NCBI RefSeq assembly: GCF_029871235.1
Contig: NZ_SSOM01000083.1
Location: 1 to 64,000 of the forward strand
DNA length: 64,000 nt
Source: Pseudomonas sp. BN411
Lineage (GTDB): Bacteria; Pseudomonadota; Gammaproteobacteria; Pseudomonadales; Pseudomonadaceae
Reading direction: 5' to 3'
The notes beneath the pieces are model-generated. The model had not been told where the DNA came from. It saw nothing but the letters and a program-made list of their open reading frames with translations, and ran no database searches. How positions within the stretch are numbered: position 1 is the stretch's first letter; each line of letters opens with the position of its first letter. Below are positions 25,529 through 34,114 of the stretch, piece after piece. Made by a program: the position numbers and the translations under genes.

Positions 25529-26464
25529 ATGGCAATGACAGGCGTTCTGCGCCCCGGGCACGTTCAACTACGTGTCATGGACCTTGAGGCGGGCGTACAC
25601 CACTACCGCGATGTTCTCGGCATGCTAGAGACCGGGCGGGATTCCCAGGGTCGCATCTATCTCAAATGCCGCGACGAGTTTGATCATCACAGCGTGATAC
25701 TGCGTGAGGCCGATCGCGCAGGTATGGATTTCGTCGGCTTCAAGGTGCTGAATGTCGCTACCCTGAATGACCTTGAAGGCAAGCTGCAGGCCTACGGGGT
25801 AGACACGCATCGCATCGCCGCCGGCGACCTGCTAGAGACCGGTGAACGCGTACGCTTCACCACCCCCAGTGGTCACGAAGTCGAGTTGTATGCCGAGAAG
25901 ACTTTCGTCGGCAACGGGTGCGGTGAGGTCAATCCGACTCCGTGGGACCCTACGGCTACTCACGGCATCTCACCACTGCGGATGGACCATCTGCTGCTGT
26001 ACGGACCGAACGTACCAGAGACGCTCAAGCTGTTCATCGATGTGCTCGGGTTCACGCTGGTCGAGCGCGTACTTGGCCCAGATGGCGAGACCAACATCAT
26101 TGGGTTCCTCAGCTGCTCGATCAAATCCCATGACATCGCCTTCGGTCATTACGAGGAGCCAGGGAAGCTCCACCATGTGTCTTTCCTGATGGAAAGCTGG
26201 GAACAGGTATTGCGCGCCGGCGACATCATGGCGATGAACAACGTGCCTGTGGACATCGGACCAACCCGACATGGCGTGACTCGTGGCAGGACCATTTATG
26301 CATGGGATCCGTCCGGCAATCGCTTCGAGACTTTCAAGGAAGATCGCCAGCCCTATCCGGACCATCCACCGCTGACTTGGACTTTCGACGGTATCGGTGA
26401 TGGCGGCGGTCTCGACTACGTGCAGCGCAAGCTTCACGAAACTTTTCTCACTGTGGTGACCTGA
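25529..26464 (+). CDS. xylE: Catechol 2,3-dioxygenase, extradiol type I (XylE-like)
   Basis: The 311-residue two-domain vicinal-oxygen-chelate protein cleaves catechol next to its hydroxyls, giving 2-hydroxymuconic semialdehyde. The Fe(II) ligands are visible as His154 (RMDHLLLYG), His216 (KLHHVSFL) and Glu267 (GNRFETF), matching His153, His214 and Glu265 of the TOL enzyme. AGGAGCG precedes the ATG. It is physically apart from the dmpC operon but shares the same dyad motif upstream. The XylT-type ferredoxin at 11304 is its probable reactivator. A T-rich terminator follows. Confidence 0.94.
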   Translation: MAMTGVLRPGHVQLRVMDLEAGVHHYRDVLGMLETGRDSQGRIYLKCRDEFDHHSVILREADRAGMDFVGFKVLNVATLNDLEGKLQAYGVDTHRIAAGDLLETGERVRFTTPSGHEVELYAEKTFVGNGCGEVNPTPWDPTATHGISPLRMDHLLLYGPNVPETLKLFIDVLGFTLVERVLGPDGETNIIGFLSCSIKSHDIAFGHYEEPGKLHHVSFLMESWEQVLRAGDIMAMNNVPVDIGPTRHGVTRGRTIYAWDPSGNRFETFKEDRQPYPDHPPLTWTFDGIGDGGGLDYVQRKLHETFLTVVT

Positions 26465-26526
26465 TTGTTGCCTCTCCGCAACCGCCAACAAGGTCTCGGA
26501 GAGAAAACCAGCAGTGCTCCTTTCAC

Positions 26527-26573
26527 GGGCGTCTACCTTATCGAGCGTGAAAAACCGAGACGCCCTTTTTTTT
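26527..26573 (+). terminator. Intrinsic terminator after xylE
   Basis: GGGCGTCT (26527-26534) pairs perfectly with AGACGCCC (26558-26565), followed by eight T residues. The stem is 8 bp and the loop is 23 bases. It separates xylE from the GlcG-like gene. Confidence 0.7.
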
Positions 26574-26738
26574 CAGTGTGGCCGGTGGGCGGAGTGCCGA
26601 TCAGCCAGTTTCATCAATGCCCAGGGGAATTGAGCCTTGCATGTTTACAGGCACCGAGCCCCTGGCTAGCTCCGCTGGCGCACATCGCCCCGAGCGCAAC
26701 AAAAGCAGGACCGAATTCGTTCGGTCTCGGAGTCAACG

Positions 26739-27191
26739 ATGGTCGTCAATCCGAAGTCCACTGATCCCCTGTACATCTCTCACCCCCTCATCACCCATCG
26801 AGCTGCGCTACAGGCCATAGAGGCCGCGATCCACCACGCGGAACTACTGGCGATAAAGGTAGTGGTCGCCGTTGTCGACTCCCAAGGCGCGCTTACCGGC
26901 TTCGCCAGGATGCCAGGGGCGTTTCTGATTTCCCATGAAATGGCCATCAAAAAAGCGCGCAGCGTAGCAGGCTGCGGCATCACAGCAGCTGAGCTCGAAC
27001 AAGTCCTGGAAGCCTCCGGCCAACGCGTACGTGATGGTCTGCTATCGCACCGCGACCTGACCTTGGTGAGAGGTGGTCTGCCGATACGTATCGACGGTCA
27101 ATTGATAGGTGCTGTCGCTGTTTCCGGTGGTAGTGAATCCGAAGACGAAGCCTGCGCCCGGGCTGCGCTCATCGCCCTGGGTGCGTGTTGA
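26739..27191 (+). CDS. GlcG/HbpS-family protein
   Basis: The 150-residue protein belongs to the GlcG/HbpS (DUF336) family. It shows the start of the domain in ALQAIEAAIHHAELLAIKVVVAVVDSQGAL, the ARMPGAFLISHEMAIKKARSV segment and the glycine-rich GGLPIRIDGQLIGAVAVSGGS. Members are small cytoplasmic proteins of uncertain role, some linked to haem binding or glycolate use. Homologues occur in aromatic-degradation clusters. It overlaps the region just before the acyl-CoA dehydrogenase and is probably co-transcribed with it. The function is not predictable. Confidence 0.8.
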   Translation: MVVNPKSTDPLYISHPLITHRAALQAIEAAIHHAELLAIKVVVAVVDSQGALTGFARMPGAFLISHEMAIKKARSVAGCGITAAELEQVLEASGQRVRDGLLSHRDLTLVRGGLPIRIDGQLIGAVAVSGGSESEDEACARAALIALGAC

Positions 27192-27268
27192 GTGTGTTCA
27201 GGCCCGACCAGGGCGGATATCCGGACAAAGTGCACCTCCCATCCCGACCAACACGAGAATTGCCAGAA

Positions 27269-28504
27269 ATGACAATGACAAACGAGATTCATCCACCTCG
27301 CCAGGAACCACGTCTGTACCACGACCTGATGAGCCCAGAGGAGGTACTTGCGATTCGGGCAGAAGTGCGTGCGTTCTGCGAAAAGCATGTGGCACCTGTT
27401 GCCTGGCAAATCGGCCACCGTGAAGAAGCTGTCGAGGCTTTCCCTTTCGACCTCTTCGAGACAATGGCAGATGCCGGCCTTTTTCGAATTCCCTTCTCCG
27501 CTGAAGTCGGTGGGCGCGGCCTGGCATGTCCAGCAGCAGCAACCGCGGTCGTTATCGAGGAGCTGAGCTATTTCAGCAATAGCGTCGCGGCGATCTACGA
27601 TGTGCACTGCATCCTCGCCGGCCACGCTCTCGAATGGGCCAACCCCGCACTCCAAAAGCGTTACCTGACGCCGCTACTGGAAGGTCGAAAGATCGGCAGC
27701 TTTGCCACCAGCGAACCGGAGGCTAGCACTGACCTGTCGGTAGAGGCCCTGGTGACCCATGCGACCTTCCACGACGACCACATTGAGATCAATGGGCACA
27801 AGCGCTGGATCACGAACTCGCCAGTAGCTAGCTTCGTCGTGCTGCTGTGCCGCGATGGTGAGCGAATGACCGAAGTGGTTGTCGACCTCGACCTACCAGG
27901 CGTCACTGTCGGTGCGCCTGACAAAAAACTCGGAAACCATGGGCAACTGACCGCCGATATACGGTTCGACAAGGTCCGAGTCCCGCTAGACAACGTTGTG
28001 GGCAAGCGTGGCGACGGACTGAAGATCGCGCTGCAAGTACTGACTTACGGACGCATTGGCATCGCCGCCAGTGGTGTAGGCATGGCGCAGAGCGTTTTCG
28101 ACCATAGCGTTGCCCGCCTGCAGAAAAGACGAGCCTTCGGCAAGGCTTTGGCCCAGTTCCAGCACTGGCAATTCCGCCTGGCCGAACGAGCTACCGAAAT
28201 CGAAAACGCACGCAACCTGTACCTCAAAGCCGCATTGCGAATGGATGGGGGGGAGCAGTTCCCCGAGCCTGAAGCAGCCATGGCCAAATGGTACGGGACC
28301 AACCTGGCCAGCGAATTCGCCCGCGAAGGTGTTCAGATTTTCGGCGGCTACGGTTTCACCAAGGAGCTGGCCTTCGATGGGTCGCACTATCATGTTGAAG
28401 AGGTGTATCGCGACAGCAAGATCGCGGAGATCTACGAAGGCACCAACGAGGTACAGAAGTGGGTGATCGCTCGGAACATCTTCGGCAAAGACTTCACCGG
28501 TTGA
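27269..28504 (+). CDS. Acyl-CoA dehydrogenase family protein
   Basis: The 411-residue flavoprotein has the acyl-CoA dehydrogenase domain order: an N-terminal helical domain, then a beta domain with FATSEPEAS and KRWITNSPVA. A C-terminal helical domain follows with the FGKALAQFQ segment and the catalytic Glu in IYEGTNEVQKW. Such enzymes introduce a 2,3-double bond into acyl-CoA with FAD. The substrate may be a CoA thioester arising from a side chain or from the pathway, but this is inference. The ATG at 27269 is chosen over a longer frame that overlaps the GlcG-like gene. It precedes the MalT-type regulator. Confidence 0.88.
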   Translation: MTMTNEIHPPRQEPRLYHDLMSPEEVLAIRAEVRAFCEKHVAPVAWQIGHREEAVEAFPFDLFETMADAGLFRIPFSAEVGGRGLACPAAATAVVIEELSYFSNSVAAIYDVHCILAGHALEWANPALQKRYLTPLLEGRKIGSFATSEPEASTDLSVEALVTHATFHDDHIEINGHKRWITNSPVASFVVLLCRDGERMTEVVVDLDLPGVTVGAPDKKLGNHGQLTADIRFDKVRVPLDNVVGKRGDGLKIALQVLTYGRIGIAASGVGMAQSVFDHSVARLQKRRAFGKALAQFQHWQFRLAERATEIENARNLYLKAALRMDGGEQFPEPEAAMAKWYGTNLASEFAREGVQIFGGYGFTKELAFDGSHYHVEEVYRDSKIAEIYEGTNEVQKWVIARNIFGKDFTG

Positions 28505-28775
28505 TACCTGACTCGAATAGCTAAGGGACTACCGGCTGGGCACTCCACTGTGCATTGGCCGGTATTCTCATCCCAGCAGCAACGCCCCCACCCTCCCTTT
28601 CGGGCATTGCCATCGTTCGTCCTTCCGGGGCCGCACGCTCAAGGGCCTTGAGCATCACAGACGGCTATGTGATAAACGACGCACTCGCTGCCGATTTCGG
28701 CAGTTTCTAACAACAAGGGTTTCCGTGATGGGTATTCCACTCAACGCTGGAGCCTGAGCAGCGTTCAGTTTGATC

Positions 28776-31526
28776 ATGCCCGGTGAACAGTCGATGAACG
28801 GCCCAGCCTCATGGCCGATTCTGCCAACAAAATTCGCACCGCCAACGCAGGCCGGCGGGCTGATTGAGCGAGAGGACTTGCTGGATCGGATTGAACGAAG
28901 TCTCGACAAGTCGCTGCTACTGATCTGCGCGCCGGCAGGATATGGCAAAAGCAGTCTTATGGCCGCGCTGCTCCGTCGCCTGCAGCAACGGCACCTGCAA
29001 GCCACCTGGCTGGGCCTCGACAGCTACGATAACGACGTAGTGCGCTTCTCGTCCCTGCTCCTATCAGCGCTTGATGGCCACAGTGCAATCAATGCCTCCG
29101 GCTCGCACCATGGCCTAGGATCCGGCCCCAGCACTCCCTACCTGGCAGCAGAGATTCTCGAACGTGTCATGCAGTTGCCAGACCGCGTGTATCTGTTCCT
29201 GGATGACTTCCATCTGATCACCGACACTCGAGTGCTGGAGTTGATCAGCCTGCTTCTTACCAGCCCAGTGCATAACCTGCATCTGGTGATTTCCTCGCGC
29301 GAGTTACCGCGGCTGCCTCTTTCCCGGCTACGCGCCCTCGGTCAATTGCATGAGATCGATAGCGCAGCGATTTCATTTTCCGAGAAAGAAGCCCGCCAGT
29401 TCATGGCCGGATTCCATATACCGGAATTGTCCGAAACGCAGCTGATTACCTTACTGGGGAAAACAGAAGGCTGGCCGGCAAGCCTACGCATGGCCTCGAT
29501 TGCCTTGGAGTCTGGAGTAGATGTCGATACTTTTCTCCAGCGGTTCTCCGGCGCAGATAGAGACATTGCCGCCTTCCTGGTGGAAGAGGTACTTGCCAAG
29601 CAATCTCAAGAGATCGAGCAATTTCTCCTTGCGACCTCGCTACTCAAATCGTTCAACGCCGAGCTCGCAAACGAGGTACTCGGAGTGAGCAACGCAAGGG
29701 ACTTGATCGATCAGATAGAGGTGAAGCACCTATTCCTTCTCGGGCTGGATCGGGAGCGCAACTGGTACCGTTATCACCATCTGTTCGCCGACCTGCTGCG
29801 CCGTATTCTGATGGACCGATCTCCGCGCTCGGCGCAGCAGTACCATCGTCGTGCCGGTCAATGGCTGGCTGGACACGGGCGGGAGCTTGAAGCCATCGAG
29901 CATGCGTTCATCCTGGACGAACAGGAATGGGCCGGCACGTTACTGGACCGTATAAGCCCAGCGCTCTTCAGCAGCGGACAAACCACCACGCTACAGGCGC
30001 TGGCCGATCAGCTCGATGCCAACGTGATGCAACGCCTTCCTCGGCTACAGCTTGAGCTGGTATGGGACAACATCATTCGCTGGCGATTTTTCGAGGCTCG
30101 CCGCCTGCTCTTCGAGACCCAACAACTTCTTGACCCAGATGTTGTTGAGGGCAGCAGCGCCGCCAGGGAGCAGGAGCTGCTCCGTGTAACCCTGGAGCAT
30201 CGCGACTGCATGCTGCAAACCTTTACCGACCAGTTACGCCCAGCCGAACGCGCCATCACAAATTGGCTGCAGGCCTATCAGCACAGCGATAGTTTCATGC
30301 TCGCCTCGGCAAAAGTTGCCTTGATAATGTGCCGGCGTGATAGCTATCAGAGTCTCGTTTCCGAGCTGGAGGTGGACGAGCTACGTCGGCTATTCCTCAA
30401 CGTAGGGGCCGGCTATGGAACAGTCTTCCTGGACGTTGTCGCCGGCTGCGTCTTTGCATCGCGCGGCCAGGTTGCCACCGCGGAGCGTCTGCTCCTGTCC
30501 GCTCACGCAACGGCAATCCGTATCCAGGGACGGGACTCTTCACTCGCGTCCATGGCTGCAGCTCCATTGGTTCAGCTTTGGTATGAAACGGATCGCCTAG
30601 ACGAAGCCCGCAGGCTGTTGACCGAGATTTCCATCAGTAGCTTGGACTTCGGCATCGTCGACTCCATCATTTCCCGAGTGATTACCGGCGCGCTTCTGAC
30701 AAGGCTAGATGCGGGTTACACCGTGGCGCACGAGCAACTCGACGCAGCCCATCAATTTGCCATGCGATTCCAGCTGCCGCGTTTGCGCGCCCGGGTGCTG
30801 GCGGCCCAAGTGCAACTTTACGTTGAACAGGGTCAGTTGGTGCAGGCCGAGCGATTGCTTGAACGCAGCCCGGATTTCACTGCTCTCAAATCCTTATCCC
30901 CTGAGAAAGGGGCAGACAGCAGCCGAGAGAGTTTCGCAATGGCATTCGCCCGCGTTAGCCTTGAGAACGGCCAATATGCCAATGCCATACGCGTACTACG
31001 ACGCTGGGCAAATCTGTTGCAGGAGCGCCAGTACAATCGGTCCTTTGTACGCGTGTCCGTATTGCTGACACGTCTGCTGTCTCGCTCTGGCGACAACCTA
31101 GCTGCGCGCCGCACATTGATCGAAGCTTTAAGCCGCTCCGAAGGACTATTTGTGCGCATCTTTGTCGACGAGGGCGAAGAGCTGTGTGGGCTACTGCTTC
31201 AGCTGAAACAATCAACAGCAGCTGATATCCCTCTGGCATGGACCAGCTATCTAGACAAACTGCTTGCGGCCTTCGGCCAACGCCCTGAAGTACCCCGAGT
31301 AACTGAGCTGGTATCCACCGATGCCAGCGCCGAGCTCCTGTCCGAACGCGAATTGGCGATCATTCGTCTAACGGCCCAAAACCTCGCCGCCAAGGAAGTA
31401 GCTCAAGCGTTGGGGCTGACGGAGAACACTGTTAAATGGTACTGGCAGCGCATCTTTGAAAAGCTTGGAGTACGAAAGCGAAAACTGGCGGTACGTGCCG
31501 CCAGAGAGCGTGGATTGATTCATTAA
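28776..31526 (+). CDS. MalT/AlkS-type LuxR-family ATP-dependent transcriptional regulator
   Basis: The 916-residue protein has an N-terminal STAND-type ATPase with Walker A in CAPAGYGKSSL and a Walker B-like VYLFLDDFHLI. A helical repeat region follows (about 430-800). A LuxR-type DNA-binding domain ends it (about 850-916), with LSERELAIIRLTAQNLAAKEVAQALGL and ENTVKWYWQRIFEKL. MalT and AlkS act as inducer- and ATP-dependent activators. It closes the plus-strand catabolic cluster, so it is a candidate regulator of vanAB or the acyl-CoA genes. The start may be the ATG at 28776 or at 28794. Confidence 0.88.
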   Translation: MPGEQSMNGPASWPILPTKFAPPTQAGGLIEREDLLDRIERSLDKSLLLICAPAGYGKSSLMAALLRRLQQRHLQATWLGLDSYDNDVVRFSSLLLSALDGHSAINASGSHHGLGSGPSTPYLAAEILERVMQLPDRVYLFLDDFHLITDTRVLELISLLLTSPVHNLHLVISSRELPRLPLSRLRALGQLHEIDSAAISFSEKEARQFMAGFHIPELSETQLITLLGKTEGWPASLRMASIALESGVDVDTFLQRFSGADRDIAAFLVEEVLAKQSQEIEQFLLATSLLKSFNAELANEVLGVSNARDLIDQIEVKHLFLLGLDRERNWYRYHHLFADLLRRILMDRSPRSAQQYHRRAGQWLAGHGRELEAIEHAFILDEQEWAGTLLDRISPALFSSGQTTTLQALADQLDANVMQRLPRLQLELVWDNIIRWRFFEARRLLFETQQLLDPDVVEGSSAAREQELLRVTLEHRDCMLQTFTDQLRPAERAITNWLQAYQHSDSFMLASAKVALIMCRRDSYQSLVSELEVDELRRLFLNVGAGYGTVFLDVVAGCVFASRGQVATAERLLLSAHATAIRIQGRDSSLASMAAAPLVQLWYETDRLDEARRLLTEISISSLDFGIVDSIISRVITGALLTRLDAGYTVAHEQLDAAHQFAMRFQLPRLRARVLAAQVQLYVEQGQLVQAERLLERSPDFTALKSLSPEKGADSSRESFAMAFARVSLENGQYANAIRVLRRWANLLQERQYNRSFVRVSVLLTRLLSRSGDNLAARRTLIEALSRSEGLFVRIFVDEGEELCGLLLQLKQSTAADIPLAWTSYLDKLLAAFGQRPEVPRVTELVSTDASAELLSERELAIIRLTAQNLAAKEVAQALGLTENTVKWYWQRIFEKLGVRKRKLAVRAARERGLIH

Positions 31527-31656
31527 TAAGCGAGGGGCTGGGTTATGCAGCAGCCGATACCGAATGGCAGATAACAGCCAAGTTGAGGTCGTCTACTAAT
31601 CGAAGCTCCAGCAGCGCCCTCTTCCCTGCCCTCCGTTCAGTTTCATTACTGAACGA

Positions 31657-31672
31657 TGGCACATCACTTGCT
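31657..31672 (+). promoter_or_regulatory. Sigma-54 promoter of nasS-nasT
   Basis: TGGCACATCACTTGCT matches the -24/-12 consensus TGGCAC-N5-TTGC exactly, with GG and GC at the correct spacing. It lies just before the nasS leader, so the transcript should begin near 31683. NtrC control is expected for nitrogen assimilation but no NtrC site was assigned. Confidence 0.8.
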
Positions 31673-31687
31673 GACACCAGCACTCCG

Positions 31688-31773
31688 AACTCCCTCCAAC
31701 GGCGGAGACAGTTCATAGACGATGGCGTCGTACCCGGTCACCAATCCCATGGCGACTGGGACGGCGCCTTTTT
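31688..31773 (+). promoter_or_regulatory. nasS leader: hexaloop hairpin and intrinsic terminator (candidate NasT target)
   Basis: Hairpin P1 has the hexaloop AACGGC (31698-31703) closed by CTCC/GGAG, with an outer AACT/AGTT helix. A weaker P2 candidate is GAC-GATGGC-GTC at 31718-31729. The terminator stem runs from GGCGTCGT at 31724 to GGCGCC at 31768 with G-U pairs, then TTTTT. P2 and the terminator share bases, so they exclude each other. ANTAR proteins such as NasT stabilise such tandem hexaloop hairpins and allow read-through. This suggests autoregulation of nasS-nasT. Confidence 0.65.
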
Positions 31774-31796
31774 CGTTCAGTGGTGGGACAAACAAC

Positions 31797-33011
31797 ATGA
31801 CCGACAAGAGTTGCACCCGTAACGACAACCTCGCCTGGGTCGCGGGCAGCGATGCCCCGGAAAAGCGCACAGTGAACCTGGGCTTCATGGCCCTTTCCGA
31901 CTCCGCCTCGCTGATCGTCGCGGCCACCCAGGGTTTCGCCCAGCCCTACGGGCTGACCCTGGAGCTGAAGCGGCAGACCTCCTGGGCTGGCTTACGTGAC
32001 AGATTATTGAGCAGCGAGCTGGACGCCGCGCACTCGCTCTATGGCCAGGTCTACGGCACCCACCTGGGACTGGGTGGCTCGCCCACCGAAATGGCGATCC
32101 TCATGGGGCTGTGTCAGAACGGCCAGGCGATCAATCTCTCCGAACCACTGCGTCAGGCAGGTGTGACCCGAGCCGACACTCTCGCCGCCCGGGTGCGTCA
32201 GCACGGTGCGAAACTGACCTTCGCCCAGACCTTTCCCACCGGCACCCATGCCATGTGGCTGCACTACTGGTTGGCGGCCCAGGGTATCCACCCGCTGGAA
32301 GATGTGAACACAGTCGTGCTTCCGCCCGCGCAGATGGTCCAGCACCTCAAGACCGGGCACATCGACGGTTTCTGTGCTGGCGGCCCCTGGGGCGCATTAG
32401 CGGTGGATGAGAAACAGGGCTTCACCCTGGCCACCAGCCAGATGATCTGGCCCGACCACCCGGAAAAGGTGCTCGCCTGCACGCGCGCCTTCGTGGAGCA
32501 GTACCCCAACACCGCCCGCGCCCTAACCATGGCGGTGCTCGAGGCCAGCCGCTTCATCGACGCCAGCGACGAGAACAAGCGCAGCACTGCCCGGCTAATC
32601 AGCGGTGTCGAGTACCTCGATGCACCACTGTCGGCCATCGAACCGCGTTTTCTCGGCGACTACGAGGACGGCCTCGGCTACGCCTGGCGCGATGCTCACC
32701 CACTGCGCTTCTTTGCCGGCGGAGAGGCGTCTATGCCCTGGCTGTCCGATGGCATGTGGTTCATGACCCAGTTCCGTCGCTGGGGGCTGCTCAGGGACGA
32801 CCCGGATTACCTCGGCGTGGCCCGTCGAGTCCACCAGCTAGCACTCTACCGCGAAGCGGCCGAAGCGCTGGGCATAGCGGTCCCCGCGCACCCCATGCGC
32901 AGCTCCAGGCTGTTCGACGGCCAGATCTGGGACGGCACCGACCCGGCCGGCTACGCCCGCAGCTTCGCTATTCACGCCCACAGCGCCGCCACTGCGGCCG
33001 CTGCCCTCTGA
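31797..33011 (+). CDS. nasS: Nitrate sensor NasS (NrtA-like, cytoplasmic)
   Basis: The 404-residue protein is closely related to the nitrate-binding protein NrtA encoded at 34115, sharing FAQTFPTGTHAMWL, WPDHPEKVL and PWLSDGMWFMTQF. It lacks a signal peptide or twin-arginine motif, so it should stay in the cytoplasm. In Azotobacter and Pseudomonas, NasS binds NasT when nitrate is absent and releases it when nitrate is bound. The ATG at 31797 is chosen because upstream starts fall inside the leader terminator. It is followed by nasT after 20 bases. Confidence 0.9.
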   Translation: MTDKSCTRNDNLAWVAGSDAPEKRTVNLGFMALSDSASLIVAATQGFAQPYGLTLELKRQTSWAGLRDRLLSSELDAAHSLYGQVYGTHLGLGGSPTEMAILMGLCQNGQAINLSEPLRQAGVTRADTLAARVRQHGAKLTFAQTFPTGTHAMWLHYWLAAQGIHPLEDVNTVVLPPAQMVQHLKTGHIDGFCAGGPWGALAVDEKQGFTLATSQMIWPDHPEKVLACTRAFVEQYPNTARALTMAVLEASRFIDASDENKRSTARLISGVEYLDAPLSAIEPRFLGDYEDGLGYAWRDAHPLRFFAGGEASMPWLSDGMWFMTQFRRWGLLRDDPDYLGVARRVHQLALYREAAEALGIAVPAHPMRSSRLFDGQIWDGTDPAGYARSFAIHAHSAATAAAAL

Positions 33012-33031
33012 CGCCTAGAGTTGACCACTGC

Positions 33032-33610
33032 ATGCTCCGCATTCTCCTGATCGATGACACCCCGAAGAAAGTCGGCCGTCTGCGTAATGCCCTGGTGGAG
33101 GCCGGTTTCGAGGTCATGGACGAAACCAGCCTGAGCATCAACCTGCCCGAGCGCATCGAAGCGGCGCGCCCCGATGTCGTACTGATCGACACCGAGTCCG
33201 CCGGCCGCGACATGATGGAACAGGTGGTGATGGTCAGCCGCGACCGGCCCCACCCCATCGTCATGTTCACCGACGATCACGATCCCGAGCTGATGCGCCA
33301 GGCGATCCGGGCCGGTGTCAGCGCCTACGTGATCGAAGGCATTCACACTGAGCGATTGAGACCAATCCTGGACGTGGCCATGGCGCGCTTCGAGAGTGAT
33401 CAGGCCCTGCGCGCCCAACTGCTGGAGCGAGACAGCCAATTGGCCGAACGCAAACGCATCGAGTTGGCCAAGGGCCTGCTGATGAAGATGAAAAGCTGTG
33501 ACGAAGAGGCCGCCTACACCTTGATGCGTCGCCAGGCCATGGGACGCCAACAACGATTGATCCAGGTAGCCGAGCAGATCATCGCCACGCACGAGATGCT
33601 TGGCGTCTGA
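33032..33610 (+). CDS. nasT: Transcription antiterminator NasT (ANTAR RNA-binding protein)
   Basis: The 192-residue protein has a receiver-like N-terminal domain (LLIDDTPKKVGRLRNAL, VLIDTESAGRD) and a C-terminal ANTAR domain (about residues 130-190) containing RKRIELAKGLLMKMKSCDEEAAYTLMRRQAM. ANTAR domains bind paired RNA hairpins with six-base loops and prevent terminator formation. Three such leaders lie in this window, before nasS, nrtA and the porin gene. NasS controls it by nitrate-dependent binding. Confidence 0.93.
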   Translation: MLRILLIDDTPKKVGRLRNALVEAGFEVMDETSLSINLPERIEAARPDVVLIDTESAGRDMMEQVVMVSRDRPHPIVMFTDDHDPELMRQAIRAGVSAYVIEGIHTERLRPILDVAMARFESDQALRAQLLERDSQLAERKRIELAKGLLMKMKSCDEEAAYTLMRRQAMGRQQRLIQVAEQIIATHEMLGV

Positions 33611-33957
33611 GCGTCAACCAGAAATCGGTCAAGTCCATGAGGAGGCGAACTTGTTCGCTCCCCATGGACAGGGCCAACGCTCGCAACAATCTCTAGCCAC
33701 ACACAGTACGCAGGCGCACTGTGGTGCTGTCCTCCGTTGCCCCGAATACTGCACCCCGTTCCTGGCATCCGCCCCTCGCTGCCCTCTCCTGCTCCAAGCG
33801 AACCAAAACCGTTCAGGCCGCATCGGCGCCGCACGAACATGGCTCATTGCCGCCAGCTAGCCCGAAGCATTACCGCAATAGCCAAGCTACTGATTTAAAA
33901 GACAATAACGACCGAAAGTAACCTGCCAAGACCATGGCTTCGGGCTGCAGGCCAAGC
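33611..33957. other. 347-base gap between nasT and the nrtA promoter
   Basis: No gene, repeat or strong terminator was recognised. Short frames on both strands have no homologous features that can be seen. The region ends at the nrtA sigma-54 promoter. Confidence 0.5.
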
Positions 33958-33973
33958 TGGCAAGGCGTTTGCA
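33958..33973 (+). promoter_or_regulatory. Sigma-54 promoter of nrtABC
   Basis: TGGCAAGGCGTTTGCA fits the -24/-12 consensus, with GG at 33959 and GC at 33971 separated correctly. The transcript should begin near 33985, just before the leader hairpins at 33998. Confidence 0.82.
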
Positions 33974-33997
33974 ATCTCACCTGCAGATTCTTGCGTA

Positions 33998-34090
33998 GCG
34001 CGCCAACGGCGGTGGGCCGCGGATCACGGACAACGGCGTCCGTCAGAGTTCCTTCCCCTATTAGGAGCTCTGGCGTACGCCGTTTTTGTT
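33998..34090 (+). promoter_or_regulatory. nrtA leader: tandem hexaloop hairpins overlapping an intrinsic terminator (NasT target)
   Basis: P1 (33998-34017) and P2 (34026-34043) both have the six-base loop AACGGC, with A at loop position 1 and G at position 4 as in known ANTAR targets. P2 has a perfect 6-bp stem ACGGAC/GTCCGT. The terminator stem uses 34032-34048, which includes the P2 loop and 3' arm, and pairs with 34068-34084 over 17 positions with one mismatch and one G-U. A T-rich tail follows. P2 and terminator are mutually exclusive. Nitrate-released NasT should stabilise P1-P2 and permit nrtABC transcription. Confidence 0.8.
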
Positions 34091-34114
34091 TTGCCCTCCA
34101 TTCAGGACAACACC

